Shown here: positions 54,661 through 64,000 of the stretch, piece after piece | Numbering within the stretch: position 1 is the first letter of the stretch | Layout: each line of letters begins with the position of its first letter | Origin: Armillaria gallica | Taxonomy: Eukaryota; Basidiomycota; Agaricomycetes; Agaricales; Physalacriaceae | Direction of reading: 5' to 3' | DNA length: 64,000 bases | NCBI GenBank assembly: GCA_037576215.1 | Contig: JBANDB010000008.1 | Span: 1,178,001-1,242,000 of the forward strand | Program-made: the position numbers and the translations under genes | Notes under the pieces: generated by a model | The model's input: the letters and a program-made list of their open reading frames with translations, nothing else | Told to the model about the DNA's origin: nothing | Databases searched by the model: none

Positions 54661-55333
54661 ATATACTCACAGCATCTAGCAGAATTTATACATGAGGAGG
54701 ACATGCAAGCATAAGAGTCGTCGCAGCGCGTCGTGGGCAGTCCACTGGCATGCTGACTCGGAAATATCGGACCGATGGCAGATAACATAGGAGCATGGCA
54801 GATAACTTTTGGCAGGAAAAACGCTTTTTCTCAAGTATTGTGCTATGTACACAGGATACTTTGTTTTCCACAACTTTAGCAGCACATTAATCATTGTATA
54901 TTGCATCTACAGTTAAATTTTAGGGCCTAAAGGCAAAGAAATGGTACCAGGAAAAATCAACAAAAGCGTGGAGTATTACTACCCTTTATGGGCATGGCAG
55001 ATAACAGATAACTGACCGTGGAAACCCAGCGAAACCGGCGGTAAACCGAGATACGATATTAGACCCTTCACTTCGAGATAAGAAGTCGTCTGTTATGCGG
55101 TCGTTAAAAATGGGCCTTTCTCTTGCAGCGCATGCACATCCCGTGAGGCTGTTGGTAGATGGAAGTAAAGAAGGGAGAGGGGTAAAGCAAGGACGAAAAT
55201 GAACCAAAAAAGACGCACATCGTCGCCACTCGGCAACATCCGAGGTTCTGTGCCGCTCTTGCAACCAATTCCTCGAAAGATAACTTGACTTTAAAATGGG
55301 CATTGAAATGACAACCACCCACCTCAAATTCCA
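54661..55333. other. Intergenic, no gene seen
   Basis: About 670 bp between the LINE and the FAD oxidoreductase. A GGCAGATAACA-like word recurs three times (near 54778, 54797 and 54995), a weak local repeat. Otherwise nothing was recognised. Confidence 0.4.
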
Positions 55334-56928
55334 ATGGCCTCTCTGAAAGACAAGAAAGTCATCATCGTCGGGGGCGCCGTTGCTGGACTGAGCACTAGCC
55401 TTCACCTTGCTCGTGCTGGGGTCGACGTTACCGTGCTCGACTATCAGCCTTATGAAGAGAACGGGTACGCGCCATCCAAAGGGTGCGATGGCCCATCAGC
55501 CGATGTGAACAAGGTTTTTCGTTGCTGGTGTAAGTGCTTTGCTTGCTGTCTACTATTCATTCAAATAACCGCCTCCCTAGACGGCAAAGAAACAGAGTAC
55601 CAGCATCTCGCCTTCGCAGCAAGGGAGGAATGGTTCTAGTGGAACAAGGATATCGCAGCGACGCCTGCAGAGGACCTTCCACCTTCGCTGACCCCAAACA
55701 CACAATTGTTGTATTTGTCTGGCGTCCTTCGTCTCCCTTCAACGGAGTCTTCACCTCTCAGCAAGTTCGACCTGGATAGCCTGGCGACGCTCACACCAGA
55801 GCAAAAAAGTCATGCACATATCCTAGCAGAGGATGGTGATCTAGGAGGAGAAAGCAGGAGAGTACGCGCGGTCAATTGGAACGGAGATGGAATACTGGAT
55901 TTGAATGGCGGATTTACCAGAGCCGATAAGGCTTGTGCGTATGCGAAGGTATGTCAATCTGAATTTTCCGTGCACATTTACTGAGAGTTGTGCAGTACCT
56001 TGCTGGTAAAGCAGGCGTCAAGTTTATTCTTGGTCCAGAGAAAGCCAAGGTCGTCGAAATCATTAAGGAGGATAAGGATGGTGAGAAGAAGGCTACGGGC
56101 GTCAAGACGAAGGATGGTGTCGTTCACACCGGCGATCTTATCATTGTCGCAGCAGGAGGCTGGACACCGTCGCTGCTCCCAGAGACCGCCGATCGTCTCG
56201 AGACCACTGCTGGGTCCGTCATGCTCTATCAGTTCCCTCCTAAAGAGCAGGAACCCGAGCTCTGGTCGAAGTACTCTCCGGAGAACTTCCTCGCTTGGGC
56301 ATGGGGACTTAGCGGTTCCAGCCCAATCGGGAACGTGTACGGCTTTCCAATTACTGAGGATGGGCTATACAAAGTAGGATATCGCGGTTTGAAGGTATGT
56401 GTGCAATATGGTCCACCAAAGATTATGCTAATCAAATTACAGTACACCAACTTCGCGGATCATCCATCTGAACCTGGCCTGCGCATCTCCGTGCCCAAGA
56501 CCAAGTACACTGAGATCAAGGAGACGCGAGTACCACTTGTCGCAGTTGAGCTGATCAAGCACACGGTAGGCAAGCTCTTCCCCGACATCGCCGAAAAGGC
56601 GACGATCGCGAGCACCCGCCTGTGCTGGTACTGCGATAGCCTTGACAACAACTTCCTCATTGATTACGTACCTGGGTATAGCAAAAGCTTGTTCGTCGTA
56701 AGTGGTGGGAGCGGTCATATGTTCAAGTTCCTGCCGAATCTTGGGGAGAAAGTCTTTGATGTACTCTTGGAGAAGGAGAACGAGTATACGAAACTATGGA
56801 AATGGCCTCAGCCGGATAAGGAGAGGATTCCATGGATTGAGAAGACGAATGGTTTGCAAGAGGGTGAGCTAGGACCGAGAGTGCTGAGGAAGGTAGTCCT
56901 TGCGGAGGAAGTGGATCTGACCATCTGA
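55334..56928 (+). CDS. FAD-dependent amine/amino-acid oxidoreductase (DAO family), internal stop
   Basis: Exons: 55334-55529, 55581-55948, 55996-56394 and 56443-56928, about 482 codons. The start reads MASLKDKKVIIVGGAVAGLSTSLHLARAGVDVTVLDY, a dinucleotide-binding beta-alpha-beta fold, with GYAPSKGCDGPSADVNKVFRCWY as the typical flavin-attachment region of sarcosine-oxidase-like enzymes. Next come NGGFTRADKACAYAKYLAGKAGV, GDLIIVAAGGWTPSLLPE, LCWYCDSLDNNFLIDYVP and FVVSGGSGHMFKFLPNLGEKV, the C-terminal FAD motif. All fit the DAO family (sarcosine, fructosyl-amine or related amine oxidases); substrate unknown. A TAG at 55637-55639 interrupts exon 2 in the middle of REEWF..WNKDIAATPAED with both sides clearly in one frame. 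It is a nonsense allele, recent pseudogene or sequence error. Confidence 0.85.
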
Positions 56929-57713
56929 TTTCGCCGCACTTGATGTTCAAAAGTGAGTATGATTTAATGCTAGACATTCACTTGCATCTGTGCCAAGTAA
57001 CTGATGGCGCAATATCATGATGTGATGTGATTAATGACTCTTCCCCAGCAGGACTTTTAAAGACAGAAGCTATCTGTGCTGGTATGGTATCTATCACGGA
57101 CCGCAATGTTTTTGACTCCGTATTTCAAGTGTATGAGTTGACAGGTTGCATCGTAAACATAGAACGATGATGCTAAATATCATGACGCCCTGTTCCATAA
57201 CTACACTAGCTCACCCTGCGCGTTTACTAGGTCTCTTGATTCTGTGAAAAGTGTGCCCGATGAGGGTCTGACGACGATACCGTTTGTAAGTGGCATCAGT
57301 GTGTACGTTGCTCTCATTCCCAGAGGCGGACAATAGCCTTCAATGATACAATCAGAACTATCAAAACCCTTTGTCTAAGCACAGATTCTTGGCAACACTC
57401 ACAAAATGTTCCGTCGCTCTATCGGCTTATGCTAGCGCGACATAGACTCCAGACGCTGTTTTTGCTTCTTAAGGTTCACGTTTCCAGTCGATGCTGGCGA
57501 CGGTGTTAAAATTTAGATCAGGTGTAACATAAATAGTATCTAGTACCGAAAAGTACAGATCAGGCAGAGTCCAGAACCGCTCAGCGGCCCACATACAAGT
57601 CACGTAGTTAAAATGTAAGACGATGATGCATTGGTAGTAAGTAAGGATAGAGCATAAAGAGTAGCAAAATTCTTAAACTGAAGAGATTTCCGTCTTCTGA
57701 TCAGGCAAAGCAC
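56929..57713. other. Convergent intergenic region, no gene seen
   Basis: 785 bp containing both 3'UTRs. No protein-like frame or repeat was noticed. Confidence 0.45.
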
Positions 57714-59054
57714 CTAGACAAAACCAAACTCGAAGAAGATCCTGGAAATGTGAGTATTGGCAGTCTCTTTAATAAACAGACTGGTTCTTACCGTGCGAGT
57801 TCCAAAAAGTAAGAAAGTGCAAATCGGCACTACCGTTATTTTTTCAATTGCTCAAGTAGTAGTAAGTTGAGTAGGATAACGTACTTGCTGTCAAGCTTAA
57901 ATTCCAGGCTGGAAAGTTGGGATCTCCGGATTCCACAAAAGAAGTGGTAGCCATTCTGTTTGATATGAAAGGAGGGCGCAAGCGACTAGGGAAAGGTTGA
58001 ACTTACATGATACCCAGTACCGTGAGTGCCGTCATCAGGGCGTTTCTCCGAATGAACGCCGACATAGAAAATGGCGACGAGTTTTCCGAAGGAAACACTC
58101 CCGTCTTTCTCTTGTGATGAAAAAGAATTATATTGGTCCAAACTAGCACGGTCGATGCCATCAAAGAAACAAAGATCGGATGAGCGACACCATACCAGAA
58201 AATACAACAACAAGTATTTCAACGAGTAGCGTCACTGTAGCGCTCACGACGAAACTGCATCCCGAACGCAGAGTGAGCGACTTCATAGACTATGTAGACC
58301 ATAGACTTACGGTTGGGCCAATCCAATTTCGGGTGAGACCTTGATATGGCAGAACATATTTGTGGCTTCACGCTCCACTAGGTCTGGATGCGAAATTCCG
58401 ATCTGGTAAGACTGAGACTCGCTAGTCGAAGAAAAAGACCTTAAAACCCACGGAGAATGCCCAGATGAAGACTATAAAATACACGAAGAAGGGGAATAAG
58501 ACCAGCTGAAATAACATCAGATCGTTGAACATGAGACGGTACGAGATTACTGACACCTTGCGTCCACTTTTTACTCACCGGACCAAGTCGACTTATGGTA
58601 GTCTCTAGTTTGATGAACAACTGAAATGTACAGAAGACAATTAGCTGGTGCTGAGTATTGAGCGATATAAAGACTGGAGGCAAACCTCTAGTTCTAACGC
58701 AAGCGCTGCGCTGACGGCGCTATAATTTGGATGAGTATAAATCAGAAGGATGAGATATAAAGCGTACAACGGGTTTGACGAGTAGATGAGTGCTGCTTGA
58801 ACAGTGCAATATCCAACGGATGGCTCCTCGCCGATTTGTTGACCAATCAGAAGGAGATATGAGGCGCACCACGCAGTGGTGCTTCCTATGAACACAAACC
58901 AAGTTTTCGATCGATTCACGATAGAAGAAAACTGGGCTGTCAAGAAGACAAGTAGAAGAAGCGAAAAAAGCAATCCTTGCAAGATATCGAAGAGGGTAAC
59001 AGAGAACGAACTGGCCAGAAAAGTGATTGTAGGCGGCTCCGTTGTAGTGTCCAT
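57714..59054 (-). CDS. Multi-pass (7TM-like) membrane protein, tandem copy 1
   Basis: A many-exon minus gene. I assign with confidence exon 1 (59054-58768), 58729-58686, 58620-58579, an exon starting at 58505, and the last exon ending at 57714. Membrane segments: GLLFSLLLLVFLTAQFSSIV, WFVFIGSTTAWCASYLLLIGQ, AVSAALALELE, and LVLFPFFVYFIVFIWAFSVGF. A loop reads IGISHPDLVEREATNMFCHIKVSPEIGLAQP, and the C-terminal end is CTFLLFGTRTIFFEFGFV. The family resembles unassigned fungal receptor-like membrane proteins; I cannot place it among named GPCR classes. A close copy in the same orientation lies 1.1 kb away (60210-61567). Exact inner exons are uncertain. Confidence 0.65.
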
Positions 59055-60209
59055 AGAAGATATAGCTAGGGTATAGTGCGGGTTGTCGGTTGTTCTGGAA
59101 GGGAAATACGCCTGAAGTACTTGCCATATTTTCGGAAGATGGATGCCGTAGTTACACCTATGATGATCATGAGATGAGATCCCTTCTGCACTACGAAAGA
59201 AAAGAGCTGTCTTGTACTCAGAATAGCGTCCTAATCATCTACGCAATGATACTTAGCTTGGAACTCCGAATCTGAGCGCACATTAGTATCGCCTGGTGGT
59301 AATAGTAGCCTCGTCAATCTTTGTAGGAGAAGTAAGAAATGTTATATTCGGGCGGCATGTTGACCATCAGAAAGTCTTCGAGTCAAAGTTTTGAATTGGT
59401 ATATTTCTATACGAATCAGCGCTAATGAAAAAAGCCTGGGTACCGTCACTTGATAGCGCAGGTGCTTTGTGTCTGATGCTGGGTGAATGGAATGAGAAAT
59501 CAGACTAATCTGCCAAAAATAGCTTGTGCAAGGGGACCTTCGCAGGAGCGAGAATGACGGTCATTAGTTTCGGTCATTGACTGCTTCCCCGGCACTGGTT
59601 CAATATCATTATGCAAGAAGCAACAATCGAAAACTCTTTGCCAACGTCTTGGCTTAAAATGCGAGGATCAGTGCGGAACCGTGAAGCATAGAGTTGCATG
59701 GTGGCTGATCGTCGTAAGTGCCAAAGAACTTATGTTGGCAACCTTCCGATTAGCCTATTAGTCCCGCCCGGCGCCTATGCTTCCTTTCAGCATATGACGT
59801 GAAGTTCGGGAATTAGGAAGCCAGAGGAAGCCCAGAGCCGCTGCCCCGGTTAAAGTACTTACCATGGACATATACAGCTGAGCGAAAGAAAACCAGGGTC
59901 CGATGCAGATTCGCAAAGCTGTTCTGGCTCGCAAAGGAGACTGGGCCTACATCGTCAGGCTTCGACAGAACTCCAGCCCGACAGGACATAGAAATGTATG
60001 CAGCTCATGTGCATCTTCACTATCTTAGTTCAATGATCAATTTGATCAGATATAGAATCGTAGTATTCAAGGACACTCTTCGAGCGAATAGCTGTCCAAC
60101 ATGTTATGTCCAGATGCAGAAGCACAACGCGATATCGATTGCAGTCCGGAGTCCAAACGAACGAAAGAAAATTGGATACAACCCGGTTAAACAGAGGAGC
60201 TTTCTGCTT
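59055..60209. other. Intergenic between the tandem membrane-protein genes
   Basis: 1.15 kb, holding the promoter of copy 1 and the 3'UTR of copy 2. Small frames (59090-59275, 59994-60251) have no motif. Confidence 0.45.
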
Positions 60210-61567
60210 TCAGACCCGATGGAGCGCCCAAGCAGAACCAGACTCGAATAAGATCCTAAAGATATAATCATGATCATCCTTTTAAAAACCGAGCATGTGT
60301 CCTTACCATTCGTGTCCCAAAGAGTAAGAAAGTGCAGATGGGCACTATCGAAGTGATACATGGCTTAGTTCGATGCCAATAGTGGATCCTTGAGTAACGC
60401 ACTTGTCGTCAAACTTAAATTCCATGCCTGGAAAGTTGTGTTGCGAGGGCTGTACGAAGGACGTAATTGCCATTCTGAAGTTCGATCTTGCATGTTAACA
60501 ATGAGGAAGACTTGAAAAAAGAAGTTCGATTTACATGATTCCCAATACCGTGAGCGCTGTAACCAGTGCAGTTCTCCGTATGAACACCGACATGCGGAAT
60601 GGCGAGTCGTTTTCCGACATAAATTCGCCTGTCTTTCTTTATAACCAACAAGAATTACGTTGTTCCAAACTGACAACGATGTTCAATGAGATGCGGATTT
60701 AATAGTATACTGGATTATACCAGAGAATATCACGATGAGAATTTCCACGAGCAGAGTCACCGTGGCGCTGACGACAAAGCTGTGGCATAAGATTTGTTCA
60801 GATTGCAGACGTGACTGAATGTCGATCATCGACTTACGGTTGAGCCAATCCAATGGTCTTCGATACCTTTATATGACAGAACATGCTGAGATCGTCACGT
60901 TCCACTAGGTTCGGGTGCCCGATTCCGACCTTTTGAGAATAAGACAAAGCTGGAAAATCGACAATAATGAAACTCACAGCAATTACCCAGATGAAAACCA
61001 TCAAATAAATCAAGGGAGGGAATAGTACGAGCTGCACAATATTTGGTTTAAGATGTAGTAGAAAAGGGACATATGATGCAGTACTGACGCCCCATGCCCA
61101 TTCTTTACTTGGTGGCCCCGCCTGGTTTAAGACAGCGTTCAGTTTGACAAACAGCCGGGGGGTAGTTGGTGAGTGATCTAAAAGGTGTAGTTCGATAACG
61201 AACCTCGAATGTCAACGAGAGGGCGGCACTGGGGACACTACAGAACAATGAGCTTGGTCATGGAAAGGTAAAGTGGACGCACAATGGATTGGATGAATAA
61301 ATCATCGCTGCTTGAAATGTACAGAGACCGATGGATGGTCCGTCGCCAGTTTGTTGACCGATGATAATGAGATATGAAGCACACCACTCTATGATGCTAC
61401 CAATGAACATAAACCAGGTCTTTGACCGATTTACGGTGGATGAAAATCGAGCTGTCAAGAATACAAGCACTAAAAGCAAGAAGACCGGCCCCTGCAAAAT
61501 ATTCAAAGAGAGTAATATAAAAGGAATTGGCCAGAAAATTGGTTTCAGGGGCCGGCGCTGAAACCAT
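60210..61567 (-). CDS. Multi-pass (7TM-like) membrane protein, tandem copy 2, frame-broken
   Basis: It matches copy 1 along its length: the start MVSAPAPETNFLANSFYITLFE, then NILQGPVFLLLVLVFLTARFSSTVNRSKTWF, MFIGSIIEWCASYLIIIGQQ, LIYLMVFIWVIAVSFI, GIGHPNLVERDDLSMFCHIKVSKTIGLAQP and the end CTFLLFGTRMILFESGS. After ITLFE the reading frame shifts by one base relative to copy 1, because the minus strand has GAAT where copy 1 has GAT (near 61498-61505). So the copy is either a young pseudogene or carries a base error. Introns after SSNP and before CHI-containing exons match copy 1. The family is unassigned; signalling or transport are both possible. Confidence 0.6.
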
Positions 61568-62676
61568 ACCTAGTCGAGAGACAACGAAAGCGGATCGTGA
61601 GTTGTTCCACGAAGGAAAGATAAGTCGTGGGGCACTTATGTGCATTTCTGGACCGCTGAAACCAACCATGATGATCATGATAGGGGCGCCATCTCCACGG
61701 GGAAGACTCGGCTGGGCTCAGAATAGTACATTGATTCCTAGTCATATCTCAAGCACTGCCAGAAATGTGTGATAGCACAAGTTGGATCTTAGTAACCTGC
61801 TCGCGTAGGGTATACATCGAACCAGCCATTTGTCCGATCTAGAAAATTTTTGTTGATTGACGGACCTGAGAAACAGGTGAGATCGTTGGAGTTACGCCGT
61901 AGTTGAGCGTCAACCCATTCAGTCGTCGGGGTGCCGATATCAACCTCGCTTCTGACCGAAGGTCACCGAGCCAATACATTCAGTCGTAAAGCAACACGTT
62001 GCAACTTCCTCAGCGCTTGCCTCATATCATGGAGTTGGGCGGCGGTGATGTTACTTGGAATACCAGTCAGAGAAAGAGTAGTTCGTCTGGGTGGTGTTGG
62101 TGTGTTGGCGTGTTGTTACCAGTACAAGGTCCCAATAAGGAACGGAGGAGGAAGGACTAAACCATGAGCTTGGATAGGGTGACAAATCGCCGGCGGCAAA
62201 CCGGCCCTTATAATGTCATCGCAAGGGAATGTTCATCGACAGAACACGGAATCTCACGCGTGAAGTTATTACATGTGTGATTGTGATTGTGATGGAGCAC
62301 CGCCATTGGCCACGAAGAGGTTCCTTGCTTTTCGCTCTCTGTATACCTCTCCCATTTCAAATTCTTACAGCTGGTTTTTTTGCCTATTTACTACAGGACG
62401 CGTTGGAACCAGAGCAGTCAAGTTCCCACTCCCTCACTGGCGGTACGGCGGGAAATTTGATGAGAGCCTGTCAGATATATCCAACATCTGCACCATTGTC
62501 GGTCTTCGTAGGTGAACAATGCTGTCCTCAGGATCGTATGCCGCGCTTTCTATGCCGTCCTTTTCTGCTGTTCAGAAAGGATGGTTTTGGTCTACCTTCG
62601 TTGCTTTCGGTGAGCTGCCTAGTTACTTTCCTTACTGTGGCGGTGCTAACCCAGTGCACAAGCCAGGTCAAGTATC
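61568..62676. other. Intergenic or unrecognised 5' exons
   Basis: 1.1 kb between divergent genes. A plus frame at 62519-62701 (starting MLSSGSYAALSMPSFS) reaches a GTGAGC donor at about 62610 and might be an upstream exon of the next gene, but its frame does not join the MAALEKG frame cleanly. Nothing else was recognised. Confidence 0.4.
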
Positions 62677-64000
62677 ATGGCAGCCCTCGAAAAGGGCGTG
62701 AAGGAAGGACTCGTAGAAATCATTGAGCGCAATGGCACTGCTCAAAAATTTGGAACTTATAATCAAAGCTCGAAAGTCTCACGGGAGGGAGTACTTATAA
62801 TTCACGACGAAACGTTTTGGGTTCGTGTATACCTTTCGTATGATGTTGGATGTTCGTGACTCTCCCTTTGCACATTACGCGTGCTGACTGCGCATTTTAG
62901 TTTCCGAAGCTTATATGAACGGGGAGATTAGTTCACCTTCAATGAAGGATGTTTTGAACGTAAGTCAATACATTTCTCTCTCGTGGACTCTGATTTATGT
63001 TCGTACCAGATCTACATTGACAATTATCCTCACTTGAGCACGGTATGGTCCTTGACCTACAAGCTTAAATCCATTCTAGACGTTGTTATCCATCGTTTCT
63101 TAAGCCATGGATTTCGTCAATCGATTTTCAATGTATGCCATCTTCCCGTGTCGTCAGCATGAACTAATTTCCCATCTCCAGGTTGCAGGATACGATGCCT
63201 CGAACGAGCTCTACAAGGTGAACACAACCGTTCTCGCATACTTCCTGTACTCACCAAAAGGCAGGCATTCCTCAGTCAGGAGATGCAATACTCGTGTCCC
63301 ATCTGGGGGGACGAAGAAGGCGGTGCTCGCGGTGATCTGACCGGACGAAGAACGTATAGAGATCTTGAGCGTGCGCAGGAACGCAAGATCGGTCACATTC
63401 TGAAAAAGGCGAGACTTCGGCCTGGACACCGTCTGTTAGAGATAGGGAGTGGATGGGGAAGTCTTGCTATCGCGGTAGGCCTCGCTTTCTTTATGCTCAC
63501 CAACTTCCCGACTCACCCTGTTGTATCTTCTAGGCTGCAGAGATGGGGTGCACTGTCGACTCCCTGACGCTGTCGATCGAGCAAAAAAGTCTAGCTGAAG
63601 AGCGGATCAGAAAAGCAGGATTCGAGTCCAAAATTCGGATACACCTGATGGATTACAGAAACATGCCTCCAAGTTTCGAAAAGGCGTTTGATGCATGTGT
63701 CAGTCTTGAGATGCTTGAGGTGTGTTTCTTCTGGGCGTGTAGGTGATGTACACTCACTTCGATCTGTAGGCCGTCGGGGTCGAATACATGCCAACATATA
63801 TCAAAATCATCGACTGGGCACTGAGAGATCGGAACTCTGCTGTCGTTCTTTCGGCGACGTGTTATCCTGACACGACGTTCACGCCATATCAGTAAGCATG
63901 GTCTTTGTTGGGACGTTCCTTTCTCATCTGTATCAAAAGGGGTGATGATTTTATCAGAAAATACCATTGGCCGCACACGATTCCTCCAAGTGCTACTTGG
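62677..64000 (+). CDS. Cyclopropane-fatty-acyl-phospholipid synthase-like SAM methyltransferase, 3' end outside window
   Basis: The family adds a methylene from S-adenosylmethionine to phospholipid acyl chains. Start MAALEKGVKEGLVEIIE, then FWVRVYLSYDVGFSEAYMNGEI (exons 62677-62851 and 62901-62959), IYIDNYPHLST (63012-63044), YDASNELYK joined across an intron to AFLSQEMQYSCPIW, and the catalytic domain: RAQERKIGHILKKARLRPGHRLLEIGSGWGSLAIA (SAM-binding glycine motif), GCTVDSLTLSIEQKSLAEERI, DACVSLEMLE and YIKIIDWALRD, with more beyond 64000. A TAA at 63101-63103 interrupts TLLSIVS..AMDFVNRFS, and the following junction to VAGYD is off by one base, so this copy may be damaged. The 5' end is uncertain because an exon at 62519 could belong to it. 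Confidence 0.75.

Noticed and set aside
1..64000. tRNA, rRNA and CRISPR features
   Set aside because: I looked for B-box-like GGTTCGANTCC words with paired arms and for regularly spaced repeats. Matches such as the one near 1461 lack the flanking tRNA fold, and no arrays were seen.

Overview
This window is nuclear DNA of a filamentous fungus, almost certainly a basidiomycete of the Agaricomycetes. The evidence is the many spliceosomal introns of about 50-60 bp with GT(A/G)NGT donors and short pyrimidine-rich acceptors, gene families typical of that class (a DUF6535 membrane protein, a Zn2Cys6 regulator, RTA1-like and F-box-like proteins), and a LINE with a two-ORF layout. All exon coordinates were worked out by hand from splice signals, frame continuity and family resemblance, without alignment software.

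Layout. Positions 1-11,000 are gene-poor: one tentative small ORF (680-1032) and one NTF2/SnoaL-like gene (7394-8473, minus). Positions 11,000-21,000 hold NOP14 (ribosome biogenesis), a MYND-SET (SMYD-type) gene, a divergently transcribed SPT3 gene (SAGA subunit) and DDI1 (ubiquitin-receptor aspartyl protease). Positions 20,570-27,045 hold a truncated SPT3 piece, a large DUF6535 gene, a second intact SPT3 copy in inverted orientation, and a degraded start of the MYND-SET gene. Positions 27,900-33,100 hold ATG29 (autophagy), an RTA1-like membrane protein and a Zn2Cys6 transcription factor. Positions 34,900-39,600 hold a RAI1/DXO-like gene with altered catalytic motifs, a hypothetical gene with an internal repeat, and a thioredoxin-fold gene whose long intron carries a MITE-like insertion. 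Positions 40,100-44,800 hold two tail-to-tail paralogues with quasi-RRM repeats and likely mitochondrial targeting, then an F-box/LRR-like gene. Positions 45,000-47,700 hold a FAH-family hydrolase facing a D-2-hydroxyacid dehydrogenase. Positions 48,347-54,650 are a near-complete LINE with a target-site duplication and poly(A) tail. Positions 55,300-64,000 hold a FAD-dependent oxidoreductase, two tandem multi-pass membrane proteins, and the 5' part of a cyclopropane-fatty-acid-synthase-like gene that runs off the window.

The genes look like an ordinary mix of housekeeping and accessory functions, not one pathway. The strongest structural story is the repeated SPT3 locus: two intact genes, a third 3' fragment, and a shared bidirectional promoter whose other gene survives in only one copy. 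A second theme is that several otherwise well-formed genes are broken by one base or one stop codon. That is either recent decay or consensus error in the assembly.
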